A stretch of DNA of 64,000 bases from Gammaproteobacteria bacterium (GTDB lineage: Bacteria > Pseudomonadota > Gammaproteobacteria > Steroidobacterales > Woeseiaceae), in NCBI GenBank assembly GCA_024639825.1, contig JAHEGH010000008.1, positions 19,153-83,152 on the forward strand, given 5' to 3'. Each line of letters opens with the position of its first letter. Positions within the stretch are counted from its first letter, which is position 1. Positions 20,326-30,810 of this stretch are shown here, in pieces. Under the pieces are notes generated by a model, which ran no database searches, was not told where the DNA came from, and saw nothing but the letters and a program-made list of their open reading frames with translations. The translations under genes were made by a program, and so were the position numbers.

Positions 20326-20847
20326 TCAGCCGACGAGCAGGTGCTGCCGATCGAACGACGTGAGCGTTACTTCGCCTTTCGACACGGCGACCGTGCCACT
20401 GCGCGCGACGGCCGAGATTTCTCCGACTTTGGCCGTTTCCTGCACGAACTCGTCAACCTCGGCGACACGGCCGGTCAGCTGCATGGTGCAACTGTTGGTA
20501 TCTTCATCCAGCATCTCCGCGCTGAACCGTTTGGCCAGCGACATCGCCTTGGCAAGGCCACCGGTACCCAGCTTGATCTTGACGATGGCCAGCTCTCTTT
20601 CGAAATGCTCGCCCAGCGTCATGTCGTGGATGTTCACCACGTCGACCAGCTTGGCAAGCTGCGCGTTAAGCTGCGCAATTGCGGCATCCGAGCCAGTCAC
20701 CACCAGGGTCACGCGTGACACGCGAGGGTCGTAGGTAGGGGCGACATTCAACGTTTCGATGTTGTAACCACGGGAGGAAAACATGCCGGTCATGCGCGTC
20801 AGGGCGCCGACCTCGTTCTGCAGGAGGACTGAAATTGCGTGTCGCAT
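20326..20847 (-). CDS. ilvH: Acetolactate synthase small (regulatory) subunit
   Basis: MRHAISVLLQNEVGALTRMTGMFSSRGYNIETLNVAPT ACT domain. Confidence 0.96.
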   Translation of the reverse strand: MRHAISVLLQNEVGALTRMTGMFSSRGYNIETLNVAPTYDPRVSRVTLVVTGSDAAIAQLNAQLAKLVDVVNIHDMTLGEHFERELAIVKIKLGTGGLAKAMSLAKRFSAEMLDEDTNSCTMQLTGRVAEVDEFVQETAKVGEISAVARSGTVAVSKGEVTLTSFDRQHLLVG

Positions 20848-20980
20848 GATGAATTACAAATGAAACCGGTTTTGCTGAGGGATTAGCTGGATGTTCGCCC
20901 AGTTTCTGCAGTATTGCAATGCACCTTAATTTAGTAAACACTCGCGAAAAACCCGCTTCTTATCGTGACCTCGCAGAACA

Positions 20981-22831
20981 ATGAATGACAAGGCCAATAC
21001 CGCACAGGTAACTCGTCACCCACTTGCTGGAAATTCGCTCTCCGGAGCCGACACGGTAGTACAGGTTCTGGCTGACGAAGGCGTCGAAACGATTTTCGGC
21101 TACAGCGGTGGGGCAATCCTCCCAATCTACGACGCAATATTTCGCTACAACGACAAGCATCCCGTCGCAGGCCGTGAAGCGGCTATTCAGCTGGTCGTAC
21201 CTGCCAATGAGCAGGGGGCCGGCTTCATGGCGGCTGGCTATTCACGGGCCAGCGGCAAAGTCGGTGTTGTCATGGTGACGTCTGGCCCTGGCGCCACCAA
21301 CACGGTGACACCTGTGCGTGACAGCATGGCCGACTCGGTCCCGTTGGTTGTCATCTGCGGGCAGGTACCGACAGCCGCGATCGGCACCGATGCATTCCAG
21401 GAAGCACCCGTTTCGGCCATCATGGGTGCCGTCGCGAAGCATGTCTTCCTGGTGACCGATGCCGACAAGCTCGAAGAGACTATGCGTAGCGCATTTGAAC
21501 TGGCGCGCACCGGACGTCCCGGCCCGGTGGTTGTGGACATCCCGAAAGATATCCAGAACTGGGAAGGCAAATTCCAGGGACAGGGCACACTGCCCCTGCA
21601 CGGCTACCGCCGGCGCCTCGCTAAAGTCGAAGAGAACCACCTCAGCGATGACGCCTGCGAGCGCTTTTTTACCCTGCTTTCGGAAGCCGAGCGGCCGCTG
21701 ATTTATGCCGGTGGCGGCGTGATTAATGCCAATGCAACCAAAGCCATGCGGCGTTTGGCCAGTGAATACGGCATCCCCGTTACAACGACTTTGATGGCAT
21801 TGGGCGCCAGCGATACAACTCATCCGCTTGCCCTGCACATGCTGGGCATGCACGGCGTGGCGTCTGCCAACTATGCCGTTGAGGACTGCGATTTCCTGAT
21901 CGCCATCGGTGCGCGTTTCGACGACCGCGTCGCCGGCAATCCCGGCCAGTTCGCTCCGCGCGCGAAGAACATCGCACATTTCGACGTGGATTTTGCCGAA
22001 ATCGGCAAGGTGAAGCGCGTGAACTGGCATCACGTCGGCATGCTCGAGCGCGATCTCATGGACATGCTTGCTTACGGCAAGCGTATCGGCTTTGCGAAGG
22101 TTTTCGGCGCCTGGCATGAAGAGATTGCACAGCTCAAAAAAGACTATGCGCTCAACTACGATCGCAATTCCGAAATGATCCAGCCCTATGCTGTTATCGA
22201 GGAAATCAACAAGCACTCGAAAGGCGAAGCGATCATTTCGACGGGCGTAGGACAGCACCAGATGTGGGCCGCGCAGTATTTCGACTTTCGCGAACCGCGC
22301 CTGTGGCTCACCTCAGGCAGCATGGGCACGATGGGCTTCGGCCTGCCGGCCGCCATTGGCGCACAGTTCGCCCGACCAGACCGCACCGTGATCGACATCG
22401 ATGGCGACGGCAGTATCCGCATGAATATCGGTGAACTTGAAACAGCGACGACGTATAACACGCCGGTCAAGGTCATCGTATTGAACAATTACGGCGATGG
22501 CATGGTCCGGCAGTGGCAGAAACTGTATTTTGGCGGGCGCATGTCAGGCAGCGACAAGTCATTGCACAGCAAGGACTTTGTAAAGGCGGCCGAAGCCGAC
22601 GGCTTCAAGTTCGCAAAACGCCTCGACAAGCAGGAAGACCTGCCGGCTATTATTCGCGAATTCATGGAATTTGATGGACCGGCATTTCTCGAGGTCATTA
22701 TTGACCGCGATGCCGGCGTCTACCCGATGGTTGGACCAGGTCTCGGCTACGACAATATGATCACCGGCGACTGGATCAAGAGCCGGGAAAAGCCGGCCCA
22801 TGACACGCTCGACCCGAGCGAAATGTTCTAG
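20981..22831 (+). CDS. ilvB: Acetolactate synthase large (catalytic) subunit, ThDP-dependent
   Basis: GYSGGAILPIYDAIF, EQGAGFMAAGYSRASGKVGVVMVTSGPGATN, GDGSIRMNIGELETATTYNTPVKVIVLNN. Confidence 0.96.
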   Translation: MNDKANTAQVTRHPLAGNSLSGADTVVQVLADEGVETIFGYSGGAILPIYDAIFRYNDKHPVAGREAAIQLVVPANEQGAGFMAAGYSRASGKVGVVMVTSGPGATNTVTPVRDSMADSVPLVVICGQVPTAAIGTDAFQEAPVSAIMGAVAKHVFLVTDADKLEETMRSAFELARTGRPGPVVVDIPKDIQNWEGKFQGQGTLPLHGYRRRLAKVEENHLSDDACERFFTLLSEAERPLIYAGGGVINANATKAMRRLASEYGIPVTTTLMALGASDTTHPLALHMLGMHGVASANYAVEDCDFLIAIGARFDDRVAGNPGQFAPRAKNIAHFDVDFAEIGKVKRVNWHHVGMLERDLMDMLAYGKRIGFAKVFGAWHEEIAQLKKDYALNYDRNSEMIQPYAVIEEINKHSKGEAIISTGVGQHQMWAAQYFDFREPRLWLTSGSMGTMGFGLPAAIGAQFARPDRTVIDIDGDGSIRMNIGELETATTYNTPVKVIVLNNYGDGMVRQWQKLYFGGRMSGSDKSLHSKDFVKAAEADGFKFAKRLDKQEDLPAIIREFMEFDGPAFLEVIIDRDAGVYPMVGPGLGYDNMITGDWIKSREKPAHDTLDPSEMF

Positions 22832-22842
22832 CCAATAAAAAA

Positions 22843-22870
22843 CCCGGGGTAATCACACTACCCCGGGCTT
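22843..22870. terminator. Intrinsic (probably bidirectional) terminator between convergent ilvB and S9 peptidase
   Basis: CCCGGGGTA-atcacac-TACCCCGGG 9-bp stem, preceded by an A-run and followed by cttcttt. Confidence 0.85.
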
Positions 22871-22893
22871 CTTTCTATACTCAACTCTTGTGA

Positions 22894-24867
22894 CTACAGC
22901 CCACCAGGCCCGCAGTCATTCTTCAGAAAATCGATCATTGTCTCGTACAGCTTGAGCTGGTGGCGATAGAACAGCGTATTCGAGAAGTGATCCGCGCCTT
23001 CCAGCCAGAGCGCCTTGTATGGCTTGCCAATTTTGTCAAGAGCCTTAAAGTACTTCTTCGCATGGTCTGGCGGCACGCGCTGATCAACATCGCCATGAAT
23101 AATCAACATCGGCACGTTGACCTTGTCGACCTCCTCCAGCGGCGAAATACTGTCATCCCACATGCGTAACTGTTCTTCGCGACCGGTGCCACGCAGCTGG
23201 AAACGGTAATAATTGACCTGCATGAGCGGATCAGTGACCGCAGCACCCGCAATCACGCACTGGTAGATCTGGTCGCTGCGGGAGGCCGCGACCAGAGCCG
23301 CATACCCGCCATAGGACCAGCCGAACATCGCCATTCGATCGGGATCGACCAGACCTTGCTCCACCAGGTAGAGCGCGCCGTCGTCCTTGTCGTCCTGCAT
23401 CTTGTAGCCACCCTGGCCACCCTGCATGAACGCGTCCAGGTAGAACTTCATACCGTAGCCCTGTGAACCGCGGTACTGCGGCTGCAACACCATGTAACCA
23501 TTATTCGCGAGCATTTGCGCCCACTCATCATAGCCCACAGCCTCCTGCACAAACGGACCGCCATGCGGCAGCACAATCAGCGGGAACGGCGGCTCACCGT
23601 GCGGAACCGTCAGGTACGCAGGAATGTTGTGACCGTCCCGCGACTCGTACTCGATGTACTCAACGTCAGCCAGCTTTTTGCTTTCCAGGAGCGGCTGCCT
23701 GCTACCCACGCTCTGGATACGACCATCCTTGAACAGGTAATAGGTTCCAGGGTCGCGCGGGCCGGAATTATAGATGGTCATCGTATTGCCGTCGCGCGAA
23801 CGACTGTTGATGTTGACGTAATGGGCAAACGGAATAATTTGCTCGAGCTGCGCGTAGGTCGCGCCCTCAACCTGGTCGAAATATTCAACCCGATACTTGT
23901 CTTTGAAGTACGAAACGCCGGTAATCTTGTCGGGATACGTCCAATCGTTGCTGTGATATCGAACGCCGTAAACATCGGCATCCGCGCGACGGTATATCAA
24001 CTCTTCAAAATTCCGGGTAGCCGTATTGAATGACCACAAGCCAACCTTGTCGTCGCCATTATTGGCATAAACCATCAGGTTACCAGGCTTGGCTGGATCA
24101 TTGTCAGCCACCGCAAAGGTCTCGAAATTATCTTCACTTAATCTAAAAATTTCGTTCCAGTCGTTCTCGCCTGGCTTGCGGTAGTACCACACCGACTCAC
24201 CATCCTGCAGATCGAACCCGCGTGCCAGATACGGGTTGCCATCCGCATCGAAGTCAATATTGCCTAGTGAGATCTTGCCGCGAATCAGCAGCTTCTTGGT
24301 ACCCTTGTTGAGGTCGAACTCCCAGTAGGCTCGCGGCCGAAACGCCGCGTCCAGTTTGGAGCCTGGCCCGTCCGGTTCACCCTCTTGAAACGAAATGATG
24401 ACCTTATCGGGCTTGCTGGGCAGCAGGTTTTCGATCGCCGGACCGGTTTCGTCGAACGATCGCATTTTTTTCTTTTTTACGTCTGCGACGGCAAGCTGGG
24501 TTTCGTAAACACCCTGATTGAAGCCTTCAATCTTGTCGCGAACCTTCTGTCGCAACGTAAATATGATGTCCTTGTCGCTCGCCCAATAGAAGCTCGTGAC
24601 CTCCATCTTCTTGGCGCCGATACGGAAAGGTTTTTTGTCAAGGTTCGCCGTCTCGTAGACCTCGATAATCGGATTCGCCTTCTTCGACGGAATCTTCATA
24701 AGGCCCAGGTACTTACCGTCAGGCGACACCTGTGCATTGTTGATTACTTCACGCAGCGCCCAGTACTCGAGCGGGTACGGCTCCGGCGCAGCGTCTGCGA
24801 CGACGGGTCCGGTGGAAACTAGCAGGCCCAGGCAAAGCCAGGCCAGTAATGCGGTTCGGTTTTTCAT
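22894..24867 (-). CDS. S9 family (prolyl oligopeptidase/DPP-like) peptidase, exported
   Basis: GWSYGGYAALVAASR nucleophile motif, HGDVDQRVPPDHAKKYFKAL, HG..FVQEAVGYDEWAQMLANNGYMVLQPQYRGSQGYG; signal peptide from Met 24867. Confidence 0.95.
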   Translation of the reverse strand: MKNRTALLAWLCLGLLVSTGPVVADAAPEPYPLEYWALREVINNAQVSPDGKYLGLMKIPSKKANPIIEVYETANLDKKPFRIGAKKMEVTSFYWASDKDIIFTLRQKVRDKIEGFNQGVYETQLAVADVKKKKMRSFDETGPAIENLLPSKPDKVIISFQEGEPDGPGSKLDAAFRPRAYWEFDLNKGTKKLLIRGKISLGNIDFDADGNPYLARGFDLQDGESVWYYRKPGENDWNEIFRLSEDNFETFAVADNDPAKPGNLMVYANNGDDKVGLWSFNTATRNFEELIYRRADADVYGVRYHSNDWTYPDKITGVSYFKDKYRVEYFDQVEGATYAQLEQIIPFAHYVNINSRSRDGNTMTIYNSGPRDPGTYYLFKDGRIQSVGSRQPLLESKKLADVEYIEYESRDGHNIPAYLTVPHGEPPFPLIVLPHGGPFVQEAVGYDEWAQMLANNGYMVLQPQYRGSQGYGMKFYLDAFMQGGQGGYKMQDDKDDGALYLVEQGLVDPDRMAMFGWSYGGYAALVAASRSDQIYQCVIAGAAVTDPLMQVNYYRFQLRGTGREEQLRMWDDSISPLEEVDKVNVPMLIIHGDVDQRVPPDHAKKYFKALDKIGKPYKALWLEGADHFSNTLFYRHQLKLYETMIDFLKNDCGPGGL

Positions 24868-24927
24868 TTGTAAAGACTCAATCAGGCTGAAATGCAACGA
24901 TAATCTGCATGCTCGCAGAAAGCAAAA

Positions 24928-24960
24928 GGGCCCACGGCATAACACCGTGGGCCCGTTTTT
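24928..24960. terminator. Strong intrinsic terminator downstream of TonB-dependent receptor
   Basis: GGGCCCACGG-cataaca-CCGTGGGCCC 10-bp perfect stem flanked by aaaa and gttttt. Confidence 0.9.
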
Positions 24961-24988
24961 GCCTGGCTATATCAGTCGAATACTCCGA

Positions 24989-27900
24989 TCACTCACCACC
25001 ACCAAAGTTGACAGCAATGTTGACGAAGAATACGCGGCCATTCAGATCGTAGCCGTAGCCAATTGGCGTGTTGTTAACCGCCAGGATTTCCGTGCCGTCG
25101 ATGACCGGAGGCTTCTCATTCATGATGTTGCGGATACCGCCACCAAAGGTCCACATGTCACCGAAGTAGTACATGGACAGGTTATGCAGGAAGTAGTTGT
25201 CTGTGTCACCGTAGTCGCGGCACACATTGTCGTCCAATACGCCGCAAGTATCCGAGATATCGAACGCCGTGCCGAAGTCATCAACACCATCCGGGTCCTG
25301 GATAACAGAAGCGATGTAACGCATTTCCCAGGTAACGCGGAAGTCGTTGTACTCAACGCGCAGGCCCGTACGTGCGGTCCAGTCTGCAAAGCCCCACTCA
25401 CCCTGGTACGTTTCGACGTCCGTGTTGCCCTCGTCATCGATGAACAGCGTGGAACGCTCGAGCTGGCGATTGGCCTGCACGTCGAAGGTGATGTCATAAG
25501 GACGCTCGAAGAATGTCCACGTGTCGTTGAACGTCACGTTGACGTCGACGCCTCGTGCCTTCTCAGCCTCGCGGTTGATGAAGCCCGAATCGATGATATC
25601 AATAACGGGGAGCGTCGGATCCGTCAGGTCGCGCGCAATACGGCTGCAGAATACGCTGTTACCCGTCAGGGAGTTGTAGCAGTCATTCACGATAAACTGA
25701 CCGCTTGGCTCGATGATCGTGTTGTTGACTTCGATCTCGTAGTACGTGGCGCTGACAGCGAGGTCAAACGAACTGGTCCAGGGCTGATCAAAGGCAAAAC
25801 CGGCCGACCATGACTCTGATTCCTCAGCTTTCAGATCCAGCGCGCCACCGCGTGCCACTTCCGTGCTGAACACGTTGAAGCCGTTATTGTTGGCCTGTGT
25901 CGGATCAACACCGTTAGCGAGACAGTTCGCCAGAACCTGCGGTTCGCGATCATCCAGTGCCGGGTTGTAACCGCCTGAGATCGGATCCAGCGCTGCATCA
26001 GGAATGAAGCAAGGATCGAAGATGTTGCCGAATCCGGACTGGGCCTGCAGGAAGTTCTCACGCAGGTTCGGCGCGCGGAACGAAGTACCGTATGTACCGC
26101 GAATCAACAGCGACTCAACCGGGCGCCAACCGAGCTTGAATGACTCTGTGTTGCCGGAACCGTAGATCTCGTCATCCGTATAGCGCGCTGAAACGTTGAT
26201 TGTCAGCTCCTCGGCGCCCTTCATACCTGCGAGCAGCGGCATCTCGACTTCCGCAAAAATCTCATCGGTGTCTTTATCGCCCGTGGCACCGCCATCGGAG
26301 AAGAAGCCGAAGAACAGGCCGTCGCGAGCAACGGCGTCCGGAATCGATTTGATCTCGTCATTGCGTGTTTCCACACCGAGACCGAAGGCTACGCCACCGG
26401 CCGGCAGTTCGAAAATTTCACCTGTTGCGTAGGCTGAAACAATCGTCTGCGTGTACTCGGTCTTGAAGTTACGATCGTCGAACAGGTAATCACGTTCAGC
26501 TTGCGACGCGAAATCACCCGTGACCACACCAAGTGGATACAGCGACGTCGCGTACAGGTTAACCGGTACACAACCAGCCTCAACGTCACCGGCATAAACC
26601 GCGCCAGTATCATTTACACATGGCGTGTTCGTCGTCGAGTTCCAACCCAACGCGTGGTCGAGACGGTCGCCACGAATACCACTACGGGCTGACGTGGCAT
26701 CAGACGTCGTGTAGCTGCCGTAGATATCGAACGACCAGTTCTCCAGCGACCCGAAATTCATGAACGGCAGATCCGCACGCATACCGACAACGGCACGCGT
26801 CTGCGAGCCTTCGACGTCCGTGTAGTTACGGTCACCCGCGACCGATACGATCGGCTGCGAGGTCGCCGCGCCAATAGCGCCAATAGTCTGATCACAGGAA
26901 CCACCGGTGCTCGGGTCACAACCAAAGGCATCAAGCACCTGGTTCACGAAGTTCGGGTTGTTCATAAGTGCATCGTAAGCGAGACCGCAGTCAACACCGC
27001 CCGGCGCGGCCGGGTTACAGATATTGAACGGGTTCAGTGCCGGTACGACCGGGAACAACTGGCCTTCTGAGGAATTCGAGAAGAACTCGTATTCCGAATG
27101 CATGACCTCGAAGTACGGGGTGATGTTGGCTTCGCCGTCGAACGTGTACTCACCGTAGGCGAGATAGTTCTGCGACGATGTCTCAGGGAAGAGATCGGAA
27201 TTCTGCTGGCTTGCTTTGCCGTTCAGGTCATATTCGCGGAAGTTGACATCCGCAGAGCCGTCGGCATTGCCGTCGACACCGAAGCCGAAAATCGACGATT
27301 CTGAGAAGTTCGGCCAACCACCGTTCGATACGCCCGGCGTGTAGTAAATGCTGCCAGATGCCGGTACCGATACGCGGCCGGCCAGCAGGCCGAGACGACA
27401 TTCGTCCCACTCCATGCCGTAGACGTTGTTGTAGAACTGTTCTTCCTGGCGGAAATTACCGTCGTCGTCGATTTCGTAATGCTTGTCACAGCCCGCCGTC
27501 CACGGACGATCCTCGAGACGCACGCGCTCTCTGTCCGTAAATTCGGCACCAACGCCGACAAAGCCGCGGTCCCAGTTCTTGCCCCAGACAGCGCTCAGCG
27601 TGTGGTCAACACCACCGCTTTCCTGCGGAACACGCGAGTAGCTCTCGAGCTCGAACCCGTCGAAGTCCTTGCGCAGGATAATGTTGGCTACGCCGGCGAT
27701 TGCATCCGAACCATAGACCGACGATGCGCCGTCGAGCAGCAGGTCGTACTGCTGAACCAGCGATGCCGGAACCAGGTCGAGGTTTGCGGCGAACGGGGCG
27801 CCTTCTACACCAGCCGGTGCGAGGCGGCGACCGTTAACGAGTACCAGCGTTCGCGCTTCACCAAGACCGCGCAGGCTGACCGTCGTCGAACCCGGGCCGT

Positions 27901-28249
27901 TATCAAGCACGAAGCCCTGGAACGACAGGTCGATCTGCTGACCGCTGGATGCCGTGGACTCCTGCAGAATGTCGCCGGCGTCGATCAGGCCGACTTCGCG
28001 AGAAATCTGACCCGTGATGACCTGCAGCGGAGAAATACTGCTGTACGTATCGCGTTTCAGGCGCGAACCCGTGACGACTACTTCGTCAACGACGTCATCG
28101 TCCTGTGCGGCAATATCACCTGTGTCGTCACTATCGCTATCGTCCTGCGCAAATGCGGCAGGACCTGCAAGCAAAAACAAGCTTGCGAAAACGATAGCAA
28201 ATGGACTGAGTACGCGCGCGGATAAAGCGCGATCTTCACTAACTCTCAT
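24989..28249 (-). CDS. TonB-dependent receptor
   Basis: Signal peptide, EVVVTGSRLKR, plug-domain VSLRGLGEARTLVLVNGRRLAP, DGASSVYGSDAIAGVANIILRKDF, C-terminal barrel. Confidence 0.96.
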   Translation of the reverse strand: MRVSEDRALSARVLSPFAIVFASLFLLAGPAAFAQDDSDSDDTGDIAAQDDDVVDEVVVTGSRLKRDTYSSISPLQVITGQISREVGLIDAGDILQESTASSGQQIDLSFQGFVLDNGPGSTTVSLRGLGEARTLVLVNGRRLAPAGVEGAPFAANLDLVPASLVQQYDLLLDGASSVYGSDAIAGVANIILRKDFDGFELESYSRVPQESGGVDHTLSAVWGKNWDRGFVGVGAEFTDRERVRLEDRPWTAGCDKHYEIDDDGNFRQEEQFYNNVYGMEWDECRLGLLAGRVSVPASGSIYYTPGVSNGGWPNFSESSIFGFGVDGNADGSADVNFREYDLNGKASQQNSDLFPETSSQNYLAYGEYTFDGEANITPYFEVMHSEYEFFSNSSEGQLFPVVPALNPFNICNPAAPGGVDCGLAYDALMNNPNFVNQVLDAFGCDPSTGGSCDQTIGAIGAATSQPIVSVAGDRNYTDVEGSQTRAVVGMRADLPFMNFGSLENWSFDIYGSYTTSDATSARSGIRGDRLDHALGWNSTTNTPCVNDTGAVYAGDVEAGCVPVNLYATSLYPLGVVTGDFASQAERDYLFDDRNFKTEYTQTIVSAYATGEIFELPAGGVAFGLGVETRNDEIKSIPDAVARDGLFFGFFSDGGATGDKDTDEIFAEVEMPLLAGMKGAEELTINVSARYTDDEIYGSGNTESFKLGWRPVESLLIRGTYGTSFRAPNLRENFLQAQSGFGNIFDPCFIPDAALDPISGGYNPALDDREPQVLANCLANGVDPTQANNNGFNVFSTEVARGGALDLKAEESESWSAGFAFDQPWTSSFDLAVSATYYEIEVNNTIIEPSGQFIVNDCYNSLTGNSVFCSRIARDLTDPTLPVIDIIDSGFINREAEKARGVDVNVTFNDTWTFFERPYDITFDVQANRQLERSTLFIDDEGNTDVETYQGEWGFADWTARTGLRVEYNDFRVTWEMRYIASVIQDPDGVDDFGTAFDISDTCGVLDDNVCRDYGDTDNYFLHNLSMYYFGDMWTFGGGIRNIMNEKPPVIDGTEILAVNNTPIGYGYDLNGRVFFVNIAVNFGGGE

Positions 28250-28533
28250 TTCTAACCCCTTATGCTAAGTAAGTTCGACGTGGTTTATTACTAACCTTAA
28301 TCGCCGGGCGACCGGAAATGCCGGTTGAGCCATGCCGCAATGATGCGAAATCACAACACATTTGTAAATGGCAAGGGCTAAAAAAATCACGAATTTATTG
28401 GTATATGTTGTGAAAAAGCAACGAATGATATGAGGTTACTCCAAGACTGCTCGACGCGCATACGTAGTACCCCGAATAGCCCTTCTGCGAACCCCCTATC
28501 TAGGCTCCGAGACAGGCTGATTCTCGAGCATTC

Positions 28534-28908
28534 ATGACCACATTGACGGGCAGGCAGGTGCGGACCATTTCGGGGTATGTCGCGACCCTGCTCGACTATC
28601 CGCGCTGGTTCATCGATCGCGAGGTCGATTTTACCGACTGCCACCTTAAGGGCCGCTTCGAGCCGGAGGACCGCTGCTGCGCAGGCTGTCGCTTTGGCAG
28701 CGCCTGCTGTTGGCTTAACCAGAATCGGCTCGAGCCAGGCCCTGACACGCCACTCCCTGACCTCGTAAGCGCTTTGCGAACTGCGGCAGCTTACGTGCGC
28801 AGCGAGTCACAGGAGACCGCCGACCACGCCAGGGGCTGCGACTGCGACACCTGCGAATGGCTGCGTGAAGCCAGCGCATTCCTCAGAACCCATCGCCATA
28901 AGACATAA
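28534..28908 (+). CDS. Small cysteine-rich hypothetical protein
   Basis: ORF with nine Cys in 124 aa (FTDC, DRCCAGC, ACC, GCDCDTC); intergenic position. Confidence 0.6.
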   Translation: MTTLTGRQVRTISGYVATLLDYPRWFIDREVDFTDCHLKGRFEPEDRCCAGCRFGSACCWLNQNRLEPGPDTPLPDLVSALRTAAAYVRSESQETADHARGCDCDTCEWLREASAFLRTHRHKT

Positions 28909-29002
28909 TACGGATCGTCCTTTTGTGAGGGCCATCACAGCGCGCTGGCAATCGCCGCGTACACTGATGCCCCTGAAACTCAATATTTACGGGAGCTACA
29001 CC

Positions 29003-29974
29003 ATGAATCTTGCACGCCTGAGTGTCCTGAGTGCATCTGTGATGATTGCCGCCTGCGGCAGCGGCGGCGATCAGTTCGGAGGCGCCCAGCCGCCGACCAC
29101 AACCTTCGCCATCACGTCCGCCAACGCAGTGACAGCGGCTAGCGTGTCGTGGCAGGCGATTGCCGCCAGCGGTGATTTCGGCGATCTCGGCGGAGGCCTG
29201 GTGCTGTCTACAGACTCCCCGGGCGGATTCGCGAAAGCCTCGGTGGCCCAGAAGGCCGGTGGCTCCCTTGTCAACGTCGTACGGCAGGTTCCATTCGGGC
29301 CCGAAGTATTGCCCTGCCTCACCGACGGTATCGTGACTCTGTCCGGCGATATTGCGAATCCAGAGACCCTGACCGTCGGCGACACGTTTCGGGCGGTTTA
29401 CGAACTCTGTGATGACGGTGCAGGCGAAGTGATCGACGGCGCCATCGATTTCACGGTGCGTGAATTCACGGGCGACATCCTGACCGGCCTGTATATGCTG
29501 AGCATGGATACCGTTGTAACGAACCTGCAGGTGGTTACGGGAACCGACACCATTAGCAACAATGGCGACGTAAACGTCACGCTGGACACCATGCTGGCCC
29601 CATTAGTCTCCGCAGGCGTTTCGGGAACCTCAATGACCGTCGACTCCAATGCGAGTTCCGAGACACTGAGCGCCTATTCGTCGAGGCAGACCGTCGACGG
29701 CAACCTGCAGACACTTCCCTTCACCCTGTCGGCGTCAGGCACGCTCGACAGCACACAACTTGCAGGCATCATCCGGTACTCGACGCCGGTGACGTTTGCG
29801 GGCGAAGGGGCTGACTATCCCAGCTCCGGTGCACTGCTCGTCGAGGGGGATAACTCATCAGCGCGGCTCACAGCGGTCGACAATGTCAACGTCACCATCG
29901 AGATCGACTCCAACGGTGATGGGGTTATCGACGCCACCATCGAGACAACCTGGGCCGCCCTTGCGGCTTCATAA
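29003..29974 (+). CDS. Hypothetical exported lipoprotein
   Basis: MNLARLSVLSASVMIAACGSGGD lipobox; start trimmed from 28865. Confidence 0.75.
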   Translation: MNLARLSVLSASVMIAACGSGGDQFGGAQPPTTTFAITSANAVTAASVSWQAIAASGDFGDLGGGLVLSTDSPGGFAKASVAQKAGGSLVNVVRQVPFGPEVLPCLTDGIVTLSGDIANPETLTVGDTFRAVYELCDDGAGEVIDGAIDFTVREFTGDILTGLYMLSMDTVVTNLQVVTGTDTISNNGDVNVTLDTMLAPLVSAGVSGTSMTVDSNASSETLSAYSSRQTVDGNLQTLPFTLSASGTLDSTQLAGIIRYSTPVTFAGEGADYPSSGALLVEGDNSSARLTAVDNVNVTIEIDSNGDGVIDATIETTWAALAAS

Positions 29975-30039
29975 GGAACGGCGCGAGAATCCTGAGCGAT
30001 TCCGAGCTATTATGTGAACTTGCTGAATGCCAGACTGAC

Positions 30040-30810
30040 ATGCTGATAACGCCAAGACGAGACAAGCTGAACAAGATTGTCATCCTCAACCCCAAAGGGG
30101 GTTGCGGCAAGTCTACGCTCGCGACCAATCTGGCAGCCGCCTACGCGCAACGCGGGCCGACGCCCGCGATCATGGATTACGATCCGCAGGGCTCGACGAT
30201 GGCATGGCTGGATCGACGCCCCGCAGACCTGGCGGCTATCCACGGCATCGCCGCTTACAAGAAGTCCATGCAGGCAACCCGCAGCTGGCAATTGCGAGTG
30301 CCGAATGACACGGTCAACCTGCTGATTGACTCACCAGCAAGCGTTGACCACAACGACCTGCGCGAACTCACACGCGACTCAACAAGCATCCTGGTGCCCG
30401 TGCTGCCATCGTCGATGGACATCCATGCGGCGTCGCGCTGCATTGCCGACCTGCTGCTCGTTGCCAAGGTCGATCGCCGCGATCGCAAGCTCGCCGTCGT
30501 GGCGAATCGCACGCGCAAGAACACCAAGAGTTTTGCGAAGCTCATGCGCTTCCTCGACTCCCTGGGAATTCCGATCATCGCCGTTCTTCGGGACAGCCAG
30601 AATTTCGTGCATGCCGCCGAACAAGGCATTGGGCTTTGCGAGATGCAACCGTCGCGCGTGAAGAAAGATGTCGAACAGATTGAGAAAATCGTGTCCTGGC
30701 TGGAAGCCTGGCCGGAGCGTCGCCGTGACCCGACATCAGCCACCTCGATCAATCACGAGCCCTCGGTACGCCGGCCACTTTTGCGCCGACCGAGTTTCGG
30801 TTCAGCCTGA
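30040..30810 (+). CDS. ParA/MinD-family ATPase
   Basis: VILNPKGGCGKSTLATNLAAAYAQRG deviant Walker A; MDYDPQGSTMAWL; LLIDSPA. Confidence 0.93.
   Translation: MLITPRRDKLNKIVILNPKGGCGKSTLATNLAAAYAQRGPTPAIMDYDPQGSTMAWLDRRPADLAAIHGIAAYKKSMQATRSWQLRVPNDTVNLLIDSPASVDHNDLRELTRDSTSILVPVLPSSMDIHAASRCIADLLLVAKVDRRDRKLAVVANRTRKNTKSFAKLMRFLDSLGIPIIAVLRDSQNFVHAAEQGIGLCEMQPSRVKKDVEQIEKIVSWLEAWPERRRDPTSATSINHEPSVRRPLLRRPSFGSA

Noticed and set aside
21242-22258. 338 aa minus-strand ORF inside ilvB
   Set aside because: Composition is His/Asp/Arg-rich mirror coding opposite a clear acetolactate synthase; no recognisable domain.
30040-30810. Plasmid/chromosome ParAB partition locus
   Set aside because: Only a stand-alone ParA-like ATPase; no ParB or parS-like repeats next to it.
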